From DASXKD01 sp963734725 (GTDB taxonomy: Bacteria > Actinomycetota > Actinomycetes > Streptosporangiales > Streptosporangiaceae), in NCBI GenBank assembly GCA_963734725.1, contig CAVTIX010000003.1, positions 21,192-85,191 on the forward strand: a stretch of 64,000 nt of DNA. The letters run 5' to 3'. How positions within the stretch are numbered: position 1 is the stretch's first letter; every line of letters starts with the position of its first letter. The translations under genes were made by a program, and so were the position numbers. Shown piece after piece: positions 8,456 to 17,777 of this stretch. The notes under the pieces are model-generated. The model was not told where the DNA came from. It did not search any database and saw only the letters and a program-made list of their open reading frames with translations.

Positions 8456-9244
8456 ATGGACGGCGTGATAGTGCGGGAACGGATCGCGGGGCATCCCGGC
8501 GTGGCGGAGCTCATGCTCGACCGCGCGGAGGCCATGAACGCGATCAACACGGCGATGGCGGTCCGGCTGGCCCAGGCCTGTGCCGAACTGGCGCAAGACC
8601 GCCAGGTCCAGGCGGTCGTGCTGTACGGCAGCGGCGCGCGTGCGTTCTGCGTGGGCGCCGACCTCAAGGAACGCAACCGGATGTCGGATGCCGACTTCCT
8701 GCGGCAGCGCCCGGTGTTTCGCGCGGCGTTCGGCGGGTTGCTGGCCCTGCCGCAGCCGCTGATCGCCGCGGTCCACGGCTACGCCCTGGGCGGCGGCTGC
8801 GAGCTGGCGCTGTGCTGCGACGTGATCGTGGCCGACGAGACCGCCGTGTTCGGCCTGCCGGAGGCCACGGTCGGACTGGTGCCCGGGGGCGGCGGGACGC
8901 AGCTCGCCACCCGCCGGCTCGGGCCGGGCCGGGCCGCTGACCTGATCTTCTCGGGCCGCCGGGTGGACGCCGCCGAGGCCGCGCGGATCGGGCTCGCTGA
9001 CCGGGTCGTCCCGCCCGGAACGGCCTGCCCGGAGGCGATCGAGATCGCGGGGCGGATGGCGGCCAACTCGCCGGTCGCGGTCAAGGCGGCGAAGAAGGCG
9101 ATCCGCCAGGGCGCCGACGCCGACCTGGCGGCGGCGCTGGAAGTGGAGGACGCGGCGTGGCGCACCGCCGCGCTGTCCGCGGACCGGCGCGAGGGCATCG
9201 CCGCGTTTAATGAGAAAAGGCAACCGAACTGGCCGGGCGAGTGA
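8456..9244 (+). CDS. enoyl-CoA hydratase/isomerase (crotonase) family protein
   Basis: Crotonase-fold enzyme of 262 residues that hydrates enoyl-CoA thioesters. The oxyanion-hole segments are GSGARAFCVGADLKERN and HGYALGGGCELAL, and the catalytic Glu region is EATVGLVPGGGGTQ. The C-terminus carries the usual SPVAVKAAKKAI and AFNEKR. HMG-CoA lyase and a carboxylase beta subunit follow, so methylglutaconyl-CoA hydratase activity in leucine breakdown is plausible but not proven; crotonases are hard to assign by sequence. The end of the gene abuts, and may partly overlap, the intergenic repeat that starts near 9249. Confidence 0.88.
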   Translation: MDGVIVRERIAGHPGVAELMLDRAEAMNAINTAMAVRLAQACAELAQDRQVQAVVLYGSGARAFCVGADLKERNRMSDADFLRQRPVFRAAFGGLLALPQPLIAAVHGYALGGGCELALCCDVIVADETAVFGLPEATVGLVPGGGGTQLATRRLGPGRAADLIFSGRRVDAAEAARIGLADRVVPPGTACPEAIEIAGRMAANSPVAVKAAKKAIRQGADADLAAALEVEDAAWRTAALSADRREGIAAFNEKRQPNWPGE

Positions 9245-9248
9245 CGGG

Positions 9249-9361
9249 CCGCAGCCGCCGGGCCGAACGCCGCATAAGGCCCCCCGGGGGCCGTTGCGGT
9301 GTCCCGGCGGCGAGGACCAGCCTCCCGAAGCCAGCGAAGCGCCCGCGAGGGAGGCAATGAT
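9249..9361. repeat. dispersed intergenic repeat, family 1, copy 1
   Basis: This segment shares blocks with 16966-17155: CGCAGCCGCCGGGCCGAACG, then GCCGTTGCGGTGTCCCGGCG-GCGAGG, then CGCGAGGGAGGC just before the next start codon. It fills the gap between the crotonase and HMG-CoA lyase genes, and its last block supplies a purine-rich, ribosome-site-like stretch. Confidence 0.7.
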
Positions 9362-9376
9362 GAGAGCGTGGGGCGC

Positions 9377-10291
9377 ATGAGCGATATCCCGTCCCGTATC
9401 TCGCTGCGCGAGGTCGGGCCGAGGGACGGCCTGCAGAACGAGGACCCGGTGCCCACACCAGCGAAGATCGCGCTGATCGACCGGCTGGGCCACACCGGCG
9501 TGAGCCGGATCGAGGCGGTCTCGTTCGTGCGGCCCGACGCGATCCCGCAGATGGCCGACGCGGACGAGGTGTGGGCCGGGGTGGCCCGGGTCCCGACGGT
9601 CCGCTATTCGGCGCTGGCGCCGAACCTGCGCGGCGCGCGGCGGGCGCTGGACGCGGGGTTCACCGAGGTCGAGGTCGTGGTGTCCGCCTCGGACACGCAC
9701 AACCGCAAGAACATCAACCGGAGCACCGAGCAGTCGCTGGACGAGATCGCGGTGGTCATCGACGAGGCGCACCAGCGCGGCGCGACCTGCCAGGTGATCG
9801 TGTCCACCGCGTGGGGCTGCCCGTTCGAAGGGGACGTCCCGGTGGACCGGGTGCTGTGGGCGGCCGGCCGCGCGGTGGCCGACGGGGCCGACTCGGTCTC
9901 GTTCGGCGACACCACCGGGATGGCGACCCCCCGGCGGGTGCGCGACCTGGTCGGCGGGTTCCGCTCACGGCACCCGGATACGCCGCTGAACCTGCACTTC
10001 CACAACACCCGCGGCACCGGGCTGGCCAACGTGCTCGCGGCGCTGGAACTGGGCGTGGACGACTTCGACGCGTCGGTGGGCGGGCTGGGCGGCTGCCCGT
10101 ACGCGCCCGGGGCTACCGGCAACATCGCCACCGAGGAACTCGTGCACATGGTCGAGGACATGGGGGTGGCCACCGGCGTGGACCTGGCCGCCATGATCGA
10201 CGCAGCGGCAGAGGCGGAACGCATCGTCGGCCGGGAACTGCCGTCCCAGGTGCTCCGCGCTGGCCCGAGAACCCGTACAATTCCGGCATAA
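9377..10291 (+). CDS. hydroxymethylglutaryl-CoA lyase
   Basis: Cleaves HMG-CoA to acetoacetate and acetyl-CoA, the last step of leucine breakdown; TIM-barrel enzyme, cytosolic. It begins LREVGPRDGLQNE with the catalytic Arg-Asp of the HMGL-like family. SFGDTTGMATP and NLHFHNTRGTGLAN supply metal ligands, and GLGGCPYAPGATGN carries the catalytic Cys of the lyase glycine-rich loop, which separates it from isopropylmalate synthases. ATG 9377 yields 304 residues; GTG 9368 would add three more. The start follows the family 1 repeat. Neighbours are a crotonase and an acyl-CoA carboxylase subunit, a leucine-degradation type set. Confidence 0.93.
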   Translation: MSDIPSRISLREVGPRDGLQNEDPVPTPAKIALIDRLGHTGVSRIEAVSFVRPDAIPQMADADEVWAGVARVPTVRYSALAPNLRGARRALDAGFTEVEVVVSASDTHNRKNINRSTEQSLDEIAVVIDEAHQRGATCQVIVSTAWGCPFEGDVPVDRVLWAAGRAVADGADSVSFGDTTGMATPRRVRDLVGGFRSRHPDTPLNLHFHNTRGTGLANVLAALELGVDDFDASVGGLGGCPYAPGATGNIATEELVHMVEDMGVATGVDLAAMIDAAAEAERIVGRELPSQVLRAGPRTRTIPA

Positions 10292-10336
10292 CGCCCTGGC
10301 GGTGGTAACCGCACATCGCGAAGGTAGTGTCCCCTC

Positions 10337-10471
10337 GTGGCTTACCAGGACGCGGGGGCCACCTGGTGGATCGAGAGCCCCGGCGCCGGGCCCGGCTGGC
10401 TGGACGCGGCGCGCGAACGGCTCCAGGGACCGACCGGGCGCGGGGCCGAGGTACAGTCCCCTCGTGGCTGA
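10337..10471 (+). pseudogene. possible C-terminal remnant of an LLM-class flavin oxidoreductase
   Basis: A 44-codon frame from GTG 10337 encodes AYQDAGATWWIESP...GWLDAARERLQGP, which resembles the last 40 residues of luciferase-like F420/FMN oxidoreductases. No upstream part of such a gene is present, because HMG-CoA lyase ends at 10291. Its stop overlaps the start of the next gene. A near-identical 19-base stretch (17 of 19) occurs at 10324-10342 and 10451-10469, so each copy provides a GTG. The similarity is from memory of the family, not from a search. Confidence 0.35.
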
Positions 10472-12150
10472 GCACGCTGATCTGGCTGCGGTGCGCGCCA
10501 GCATCGAACGGGGCGGGGCCCCGAAGTACCACGAGTCTGCCGCGAAGGCAGGCAAGCTCTTCGCCCGGGAGCGGATCCGGCTGCTCACCGACGAGGGCAG
10601 CTTCACCGAAGACGGGCGGTACGCCAACGTACTGGCCGACGGGCTGCCCGCCGACGGCGTGATCACCGGGACGGCCAGCATCCACGGCAGGCCGGTAGCG
10701 CTGATGGCCAACGACTCGACGGTCAAGGCCGGTTCCTGGGGCGCCCGCACCGTCGAGAAGATCATCCGGATCATCGAGAAGGCCTACCGCGCCGGGCTGC
10801 CCATGATCTACCTGGTCGACTCCGCCGGGGCGCGGATCACCGACCAGGTCGAGATGTTCCCCGGCCGCCGCGGGGCCGGGAAGATCTTCCACACCCAGGT
10901 GCGCGCCTCGGGCGCGATTCCGCAGGTGTGCGCGCTGTTCGGGCCCTCGGCGGCCTGCGGCGCGTACATCCCCGCGTTCTGCGACTACGTAGCCATGGTG
11001 GACGGCAACGCGTCGATGTACCTGGGCAGCCCGCGCATGGTCGAGATGGTGGTCAAGGAGAAGACCACGCTGGAGGAGATGGGCGGGGCCCGGATGCACT
11101 GCACCATTTCGGGGTGCGGCCATCACCTGTCACCGGACGAGCAGGACGCGCTCGCCGCCGTCCGCCGCTACCTGTCCTACCTGCCGTCCAACTGGCAGCA
11201 ACAGCCCCCGGTCCTCCCGGCCGCCGGGCCAGAGGACATCGACCTGGCCGCGATGGTCCCCGACAGCGAACGGCAGGTCTTCGACATGCGGCGCTACCTG
11301 CGCGGGCTGGTGGATTCCGGGTCGTTCTTCGAGATCCACGAACGTATGGGCCAAGGAAGTAACGATCGGCTTCGCCAGGCTAGCCGGGCAGGTCATCGGG
11401 GTCGTGGCGAACAACCCCATGTTCAAGGGCGGCGTGCTGTTCGTGGACTCCGCCGACAAGGCAACCCGGTTCATCCAGCTTTGCGACGCTTTCAACGTGC
11501 CACTGCTGTTCCTCGCGGACGTGCCCGGTTTCATGGTCGGCACCGCGGTGGAGAAGCAGGGCATCATCCGGCACGGCGCCAAAATGATCAGCGCGGTGTC
11601 CGAGGCGACCGTGCCGAAGATCTGCGTGGTGGTGCGCAAGGCTTACGGGGCCGGCCTGTACGCCATGGCCGGGCCCGGCTTCGAGCCGGACGCGACGATC
11701 GCGCTGCCCACCGCGAAGATCGCCGTGATGGGGGCCGACGCGGCGATCAACGCGGTGTACTACAACAAGCTGGCCGCCATCACCGACCCCTCAGCCAGGG
11801 AAGAGGAGACCCGCCGGCTCCGCGAGGAGTACGACCGCGACATCGATGTGCTCCGCCTGGCCAGCGAGCTTGTGGTCGATGACGTGGTGGAGCCGCCGGA
11901 CCTGCGGGCCGAGCTGATCCGCCGCTTCGCCGCGGCCGCGGGCAAGGACCGCTCGATTCTCCCGGCGCCGGCACGGCGTGACTCCGGTGTAAGCCGCTCT
12001 CCGCTGCCAGGCCCGCCTGCTACGCCTCCCCCGAGCGCTGCGCCGTCTCGCCCCGCGCGCCATGGCGCCCCGCCCTCTCGCCCCGTCACCCTCCCGCCGC
12101 GACACCCCCTCGCCAGGGCTTTTTACCATTCTGCCGCTCGGTGGCAATAA
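10464..12150 (+). CDS. acyl-CoA carboxylase beta subunit, frameshifted
   Basis: Second carboxyltransferase subunit of the window. Reading from GTG 10464, the N-terminal domain shows KLFARERIRLLTDEGSF, LVDSAGARITDQVEMFPGR, FGPSAACGAYIPAF and GGARMHCTISGCG. The C-terminal domain continues in another frame with GFARLAGQVIGVVANNPMF, LFLADVPGFMVGTAVE, KAYGAGLYAMAG and ADAAINAVYYNKL. An extra A at 11346 (between cgt and tgg) separates them; removing it restores IHER-WAKEVTIGF. After the normal end near RFAAAAGKDR there is an odd tail of about 55 Pro/Arg/Ser-rich residues up to the stop at 12148-12150. The position after HMG-CoA lyase suggests a methylcrotonyl-type or related substrate; this is inference. 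Lesion versus sequence error is undecided. Confidence 0.85.
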
Positions 12151-12159
12151 CATCTGGGT

Positions 12160-12831
12160 ATGACCAGCGTTCTGCTTGCCGAGGATGATGCCTCTATCTC
12201 CGACCCTCTGTCACGTGCGCTCCGGCGCGAGGGTTATGACGTGAACGTCTCGGCGGACGGCCCCACCACGTTGGACGCCGCCCTGGCTGGCGGGATCGAC
12301 CTGATCGTGCTCGATCTCGGCCTGCCCCGCCTTGACGGCCTGGAAGTCTGCCGCCGCCTGCGCTCGGAAGGCCAGTCGGTGCCGGTGCTGATCCTCACCG
12401 CCCGCGCGGATGAGGTGGACACGGTGATCGGCCTCGACGCCGGCGCGGACGACTATGTCACCAAGCCATTCCGCCTCGCGGAGTTCCTCGCCCGGGTCCG
12501 GGCCCTGCTGCGCCGTGGCAGCACGGAAACCAGCATGGCCCAGGGGGTCAGGGTGGACACCGAGGCCCGGCGGGCGTGGCTTGGCGACACCGAGCTGGAC
12601 CTCACCACGAAGGAGTTCGACCTGCTCTCGGTGCTGGTGAACGAGGCCGGCAAGGTGGTCACCCGGGAGCAGATCATGCGCGAGGTGTGGGACAGCAAGT
12701 GGTGGGGTTCCACGAAGACGCTCGACATGCACATCTCGTGGCTGCGCCGCAAGCTCGGTGACGACGCCCAGAGCCCTCGCTACATCACCACCGTGCGCGG
12801 CGTCGGGTTCCGGTTCGAGCGGGGTGATTGA
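12160..12831 (+). CDS. response regulator, OmpR/PhoB family
   Basis: Two-component transcription factor of 223 residues. The receiver domain has the acidic pair at Glu8-Asp9-Asp10, the phospho-acceptor Asp52 in VLDLGLPRLDG, Thr80 and Lys102 in YVTKPF. The C-terminal winged helix contains LTTKEFDLLSVLVNEAGKVVTREQI and TLDMHISWLRRKLGDD. ATG 12160 starts ten bases after the preceding stop. The sensor kinase follows 29 bp downstream, so the pair is probably co-transcribed. The signal and target genes are not evident. Confidence 0.95.
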   Translation: MTSVLLAEDDASISDPLSRALRREGYDVNVSADGPTTLDAALAGGIDLIVLDLGLPRLDGLEVCRRLRSEGQSVPVLILTARADEVDTVIGLDAGADDYVTKPFRLAEFLARVRALLRRGSTETSMAQGVRVDTEARRAWLGDTELDLTTKEFDLLSVLVNEAGKVVTREQIMREVWDSKWWGSTKTLDMHISWLRRKLGDDAQSPRYITTVRGVGFRFERGD

Positions 12832-12860
12832 TGCGCGGCCGGGGCCGGACAGGCTGACAC

Positions 12861-14137
12861 ATGCGGCGCCGGCTGCTGTTCTCGACCTTGGCCGTCGCGG
12901 TCACGGCGGTGCTCTTGTTCGGGGTGCCGCTGGCGTTCGTGCTGAGCCAGCTGCAGGTGACCGTCGCCCAGGATCAGGTGCAGCGCGACGCGACCACCCT
13001 CGCTAAGACGCTGGAGAACCGGGTCCGCTCCGGGGTGCCCGCCTCTCTCACCGACGCGCAGGACGCGGCCAGGTCGCTGCCGGACCGCTACGTCAGCATC
13101 ACCCAGGACGGCGGCCTGAGCTACCACACCGGCACCCTGCCGCCGCGCGGATCGGCGATCATCGGCCGGGCGGTGACCAAAGACTTCCGGGTCATCGTGG
13201 AAGCAGACAGGGCGGTCTCGAACGAGAGGGGGAAGCTGGCCCTCGTCATCTCGCTCGCCGGGCTGGCGGTGGCGGTCGCCGTGGCCCTGGCCATCATTCA
13301 GGCCAGGCGGCTGACCCGCCCGCTGCAGGAACTGGCCGAAGCGGCCGGCCGGCGGTTCGGGGGAGGCGGGCCCGCTCGGGCGAAGATACGGCATACCGGA
13401 GCTGGACCAAGTGGCCGAGGGCCTGGACGGGTCGGCGGAGCGGATCAGCGAGCTGCTCGCGGCCGAGCGCGAGTTCGCCGCGGACGCCTCCCATCAGCTC
13501 CGGACCCCGCTGACTGCGCTGTCCATGCGGCTGGAGGAGATCCTCGCGGCCGCCGACCAGCCCGAGGTGGTGCACGAGGAGGGGACGGCGGCGCTGTTGC
13601 AGGCGGAGCGGCTCACCGACGTGGTCAGCCAGTTGCTCGGCCGTACCCACCGGTCGGCGGGGCGGCGGCCGGCCGAGGCGTCCGTTGACGACGTGGTGGC
13701 CCAGCAGGTGGTCGAGTGGATCGGCGTTCCGGCGCCGGAACCGCAAGCTCGAGGTCTCCGGCGAGAAGAGCCTGACCGCTCACGTCACCCCGGGCACGCT
13801 GTCCCAGCTCATCGCCACGCTGCTGGACAACGCGCTCGTGCACGGCGCGGGGACCGTGGGAATCCGCACCTCGCTCACCCCGAAGTCCGTGGTGATCGAG
13901 GTCCGGGATTCTGGCCGGGGGGTGCGCGCCGATCTGGCGCCCAAGATCTTCGAGCGCAACGTCAGCGGCAAGCCGGGCGGCACCGGGCTCGGCCTGGCCC
14001 TGGCCCGCAGCATCGCCGCGGCGGAGGGCGGCCAGGTAGTGCTGGTCCGCCCTCGCCCCGCGGTGTTCGCGATCTTCCTGCCGCGGACCCTGCTGGTGAG
14101 CGGGGAGGAAACCCCGGTGGTCAGCGGCCCGGCGTGA
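12861..14137 (+). CDS. sensor histidine kinase, frameshifted twice
   Basis: Membrane histidine kinase partner of the regulator at 12160. The first frame gives an N-terminal membrane segment (about residues 9-32), an extracytoplasmic region, a second membrane segment and the start of a HAMP linker (RRLTRPLQELAEAAGR). The frame then shifts near 13353 into GSGEAGPLGRRYGIPELDQVAEGLDG and the phospho-acceptor helix DASHQLRTPLTAL. It shifts again near 13727 into FRRRNRKLEVSG and the ATPase domain with the N-box LLDNALVHGAG, G1 VRDSGRGV and G2 GGTGLGLAL. All catalytic motifs survive once the two single-base shifts are repaired, giving about 425 residues. Both shifts lie in GC repeats (ggccggccggcgg; ggcgttccggcgccgg). 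The 3' end overlaps the convergent permease gene by 17 bases. Confidence 0.82.
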
Positions 14138-15587
14138 CCGCGGCTGGGGCGCGGCTGCCCACGCGGCTCCGGGTGATCGCATGCCAGGTCAGGTAGACCA
14201 CGGCGGTGATGACGAACCCGGCTTCGAAGGTCAGGTCACCGACGGACGGCACGTTCGTGGGGATCGGGCCGACGTACTTGGTCTGGTTGGAGAACAGCCA
14301 CACCGACAGGCCCACGCCCAGCGCCATCGCCACCGGGCCCGCCCAGTTGCTGTACTGCCGGTTGAACAGGAGGCCCTCCTCCTCGGTCAGGCTCCGCCGG
14401 CGGTACAAGAACTGGTCACAGAACATGACGGCCAGCCAGGGCGCGATCCAGTAGGAGATGATCAGCAGGAAGTCGGTGTACTTGGCGCCCGCGTCGTGCA
14501 GGCCGGTGATCGCCACGATGAAGCCGATCAGGCCGAACACCAGCGCGACGATCGCGCGGCGCAGCGCCAGCGGCAACCGCACGCCCATCGCGACGAACGA
14601 CATCGCGCCCGAGTAGATGTTGAGCACGTTGGCACAGACCGCGCCGAGCGCGATGGCCAGCAGCGTGAGGTCGGCGAGCGCGGTCGGCAGGTGCCCGGTG
14701 AAGGTGCCGGTGGGGTCGCCGAGCGAGGCGCCGACGTTGGCGGCCGTCGCCGACGCCGCGCCCGCGGTCTCCAGGACCACGCAGGACAGGAACAGTCCGG
14801 CGGCCGCCCACCAGCCGATCGCCTTCTTGGAGGTGTCCGGCGGGAAGTAGCGGGTGTAGTCGGCCGCGTACGGGTTCCAGCCCGCCGCGTAGCCGAACAC
14901 CGCGCCCATCGTGAGCAGGAAGCCGCCGGGCAGCGTGTGGTGCGCCACGCCAGGGTGGGACTTGGACAGGATCCACACGGTCGCGATCAGGAAGATCACG
15001 GCGAGGATCGGGAAGGCGTACCGCTCGAACGCGTGCACCAGGTTGTGGCCGAAGAACGCGATCGCGATCTGCACGGCGACGATGATGATCAGGCAGAGGA
15101 TCTTGGGCCAGCCCAGCAGCGTGTTGAGCGCGAACGTGCCGCTGACGCTGTTCACCGCGAACCAGCCGATGCCCGCGGTGATCGAGTTCAGCCCGGCCGG
15201 CAGGATGTTCCCCCAGTAGCCGAATCCGAGCCGGGACAGCACCATCTGGGGCACGCCGTGTTCCGGCCCGCGAGCCGACAGCACGCCCTGCGCGGCGGCG
15301 CCGCCGGCGGTGCCGATCACGATGGCCAGCACCGCTTGCCAGAAGCTCAGGCCGAACAGCGCGACCGCGAGGACGCCGACGAAGACCGTGGCGAACTCCA
15401 GGTTGGGCGAGGTCCAGGTCCAGAAGAGCTGGAGCGGCTTCCCGTGTCGCTCGTGCAGGGGGATGAACTCGGCCCCGCCGGGCTCGACCGTGATGACTCG
15501 GTCGCCGTACTCGCCTTCGCGTACCAGTACGCCGGCCGGCGCGTCCTCAGACGCGAGTGTGGTGATTTCCTGGTCGGATCCTGCCAT
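14121..15587 (-). CDS. NCS1-family purine/cytosine permease-like transporter
   Basis: Integral membrane symporter of 488 residues with about 12 hydrophobic helices. It resembles the purine-cytosine permease family: SPNLEFATVFVGVLAV in the first helix region, GFGYWGNILPAGLNSITAGIGWFAVN, and GWNPYAADYTRYFP in the middle, all typical of NCS1 members. The start is the ATG at 15585-15587, with AGGAG about nine bases upstream. It lies upstream of, and divergent from, purK; a nucleobase or related substrate fits that neighbourhood but is inferred. Confidence 0.88.
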   Translation of the reverse strand: MAGSDQEITTLASEDAPAGVLVREGEYGDRVITVEPGGAEFIPLHERHGKPLQLFWTWTSPNLEFATVFVGVLAVALFGLSFWQAVLAIVIGTAGGAAAQGVLSARGPEHGVPQMVLSRLGFGYWGNILPAGLNSITAGIGWFAVNSVSGTFALNTLLGWPKILCLIIIVAVQIAIAFFGHNLVHAFERYAFPILAVIFLIATVWILSKSHPGVAHHTLPGGFLLTMGAVFGYAAGWNPYAADYTRYFPPDTSKKAIGWWAAAGLFLSCVVLETAGAASATAANVGASLGDPTGTFTGHLPTALADLTLLAIALGAVCANVLNIYSGAMSFVAMGVRLPLALRRAIVALVFGLIGFIVAITGLHDAGAKYTDFLLIISYWIAPWLAVMFCDQFLYRRRSLTEEEGLLFNRQYSNWAGPVAMALGVGLSVWLFSNQTKYVGPIPTNVPSVGDLTFEAGFVITAVVYLTWHAITRSRVGSRAPAAVTPGR

Positions 15588-15724
15588 CGCCTGTGCTCCT
15601 TATAGGCTGGCTCCTCCATGGCTGGCCAGTTACCTGAGTGTTCAGCCTGATGCCAGCGCTGCGCAAGGCCCAGTTCATGCCGGGAGCGCCGGCCGCGCCG
15701 GGCGCCGCCTCGTAGGCTACGTCG

Positions 15725-16930
15725 GTGACCGATGATCAGCAGCCCCCGCGGCCCCCGGTGGTCGGCATGGTGGGGGCGGGCCAGCTCGCACGCATGACCT
15801 GCCAGGCGGCGATCAGCCTCGGCATCGGGTTCCGGGTGCTGGCCGAGACGCCCGCCGACAGCGCGGCGCTGGTCTGCGCCGACACCGTGATCGGGGACTA
15901 CACCGCGCTGCCCGACCTGCTCGCGTTCGCCCGCGAGTGCGACGTGCTGACCTTCGATCATGAGCATGTGCCGGGCGAGCACCTGGCCGCGCTGGAGCGC
16001 GCCGCGGCGGAGAGGGCCGGCGACGGCCGGGGCGCCCCGGCGGTGCGGCCGGGCCGCGCGGCGCTTCGCCACACCCAGGACAAGCTGGCCATGCGCGAGC
16101 GGCTGCGCGCCCTCGGCGTGCCCTGCCCGCGCTACGCACCGGTGACGGACTTGGCCGGGGTCAGTGCCTGCGCGGCAAACTGGGGCTGGCCGATCGTCCT
16201 CAAGGCGGTCACCGGCGGCTATGACGGGCGGGGCGTGTGGGTGTGCGGCACACCGGACGAGGCGGCCGCCGTGCTGGCCCATCCGGTCGCGGTGTTCGCC
16301 GAGGAGCACGTTGCCTTCGATGCCGAGCTTGCCGCGCTGGTGGCCCGCTCCCCGCACGGGCAGGCCGCCGCGTACCCGGTGGTGCAGACCGTGCAGCGCG
16401 GCGGGGTCTGCCACGAGGTCCTGGCGCCCGCGCCCGGGCTGGCGGCCAGCCGGGCCCGCGAGGCGCAGCGGATGGCGCTGGAACTCGCCGCCGAACTCGG
16501 CGTCACCGGCCTGCTCGCGGTCGAGCTATTCGCGGGCCCGGGGGAGTTGCTGGTCAATGAGCTCGCGATGCGGCCGCACAACAGCGGCCACTGGACCATC
16601 GAGGGCGCCAGGACATCCCAGTTCGAGCAGCACCTGCGGGCGGTGCTGGACCTGCCGCTCGGCGACCCGCGGATGGCCGTCCCTCGGATGGCCGTCCCGC
16701 AGGTGGCGATGGCCAACGTGTTCGGCGCCGCCAGCCCGGACATCTTCGCCCGGTACGAGCATGTGATGGCGGCCGACCCCGGGGTGAAGGTGCACCTGTA
16801 CGGCAAGCAGGTACGGCCCGGGCGCAAGATCGGGCATGTCACCGTTCTCGGCAGCGATATGGCCGGCCTGCGGGCGCGGGCGCGCCGCGCGGCGGCCTAC
16901 CTCGCCACCGGGACTGAGGAGGGTATATGA
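15725..16930 (+). CDS. purK: 5-(carboxyamino)imidazole ribonucleotide synthase
   Basis: ATP-grasp enzyme of purine synthesis that converts AIR, ATP and bicarbonate to N5-CAIR. It starts at GTG 15725 and has 401 residues. The N-terminal Rossmann-like part holds GMVGAGQLARM; the ATP-grasp core includes LTFDHEHVP, TQDKLAMRERL, ATP-binding PIVLKAVTGGYDGRGV, FAEEHVAFDAEL and LLVNELAMRPHNSGHWTIE. A 15-bp tandem duplication near 16671-16700 encodes two RMAVP units in a variable loop. purE follows after the repeat element, so the two genes that together make CAIR are paired. Confidence 0.96.
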   Translation: MTDDQQPPRPPVVGMVGAGQLARMTCQAAISLGIGFRVLAETPADSAALVCADTVIGDYTALPDLLAFARECDVLTFDHEHVPGEHLAALERAAAERAGDGRGAPAVRPGRAALRHTQDKLAMRERLRALGVPCPRYAPVTDLAGVSACAANWGWPIVLKAVTGGYDGRGVWVCGTPDEAAAVLAHPVAVFAEEHVAFDAELAALVARSPHGQAAAYPVVQTVQRGGVCHEVLAPAPGLAASRAREAQRMALELAAELGVTGLLAVELFAGPGELLVNELAMRPHNSGHWTIEGARTSQFEQHLRAVLDLPLGDPRMAVPRMAVPQVAMANVFGAASPDIFARYEHVMAADPGVKVHLYGKQVRPGRKIGHVTVLGSDMAGLRARARRAAAYLATGTEEGI

Positions 16931-16965
16931 GAAACGTGCAGTGGGTCTGCCGCCGCGCCAGCACG

Positions 16966-17155
16966 CCGCAGCCGCCGGGCCGAACGCCGAACAGTGCTAG
17001 CCGGCGCGCCTCCGGCACGACGCGGGCCCAGGCGCCGTTGCGGTGTCCCGGCGGCGAGGGCACGCCTCCCGCACCACCCGATTGCGCGCCTCCAGCACGA
17101 CCATGCGCGCTGCTGGCCTGCGCGCCTCCGGCACGACGTCCCGCGAGGGAGGCCA
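16966..17155. repeat. dispersed intergenic repeat, family 1, copy 2, with internal 18-bp units
   Basis: This copy shares the blocks of 9249-9361 (CGCAGCCGCCGGGCCGAACG; GCCGTTGCGGTGTCCCGGCG; CGCGAGGGAGGC). It is longer and contains three copies of GCGCGCCTCC-R-GCACGAC at 17004-17021, 17084-17101 and 17120-17137. It separates purK from purE and, like copy 1, ends in a purine-rich stretch just before a start codon. On the opposite strand both copies read as a similar broken peptide (SPPGHRNG...GVRPGGCG), which I take as a property of the repeat, not a gene. Confidence 0.7.
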
Positions 17156-17156
17156 T

Positions 17157-17663
17157 GTGACTGCTCTTGTGAGCGTGGTGATGGGCAGCGACTCCGACTG
17201 GCCGGTGATGACGGCCGCGGCGGACGCGCTTGCGGAATTCGGCGTCCGTTACGAGGCCGATGTGGTGTCGGCGCACCGGATGCCGCAGGAGATGATCAGC
17301 TACGGCTCGCAGGCCGCGGGCCGCGGCCTGCGGGTGCTCATCGCCGGCGCGGGCGGCGCGGCGCACCTGCCCGGCATGCTCGCGGCGGTGACCCCATTGC
17401 CGGTGATCGGGGTGCCGGTGGCGCTGGCGCACCTGGACGGTCTGGACTCGCTGTTGTCGATCGTGTCGATGCCCGCCGGCGTCCCGGTCGCCACCGTGGC
17501 GGTAGGCGGTGCGCGGAACGCGGGCCTGCTGGCGGTCCGGATCCTCGCCGCCAGCGACGAGGCGCTGCGCGAGCGCGTGGTCAGCTTCCAGGCCGAGCTG
17601 CGCAACCAGGCGCTGGCCAAGGGCGCCGCGTTGCGGGAGCGGGCCGGACCTGGCATGCCGTGA
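17157..17663 (+). CDS. purE: N5-carboxyaminoimidazole ribonucleotide mutase
   Basis: Isomerises N5-CAIR, the PurK product, to CAIR; small homo-octameric enzyme, here 168 residues. GTG 17157 is chosen because it follows GAGGGAGG and gives the usual MTALVSVVMGSDSDWPVM start; longer upstream readings only add repeat sequence. Substrate loops are GSDSDW, SAHRMPQEM and AGAGGAAHLPGMLAA. It forms an operon with purK despite the roughly 225-bp repeat-bearing gap. Confidence 0.95.
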   Translation: MTALVSVVMGSDSDWPVMTAAADALAEFGVRYEADVVSAHRMPQEMISYGSQAAGRGLRVLIAGAGGAAHLPGMLAAVTPLPVIGVPVALAHLDGLDSLLSIVSMPAGVPVATVAVGGARNAGLLAVRILAASDEALRERVVSFQAELRNQALAKGAALRERAGPGMP

Positions 17664-17777
17664 CCGTCCCGGGCGCCCGGCGGCCGCGAGCGTCGTTTCT
17701 CTGCGAAATTGGCTGCAGCTCAGCGGCGCCGTTCCGGCCCGGCGGCGGCGGACGCCGGCCCGCTTACCATCTAGTGC

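Noticed and set aside
16927..17160. 77-codon frame between purK and purE
   Set aside because: It consists almost wholly of the family 1 repeat and its GCGCGCCTCC units, so coding is unlikely.
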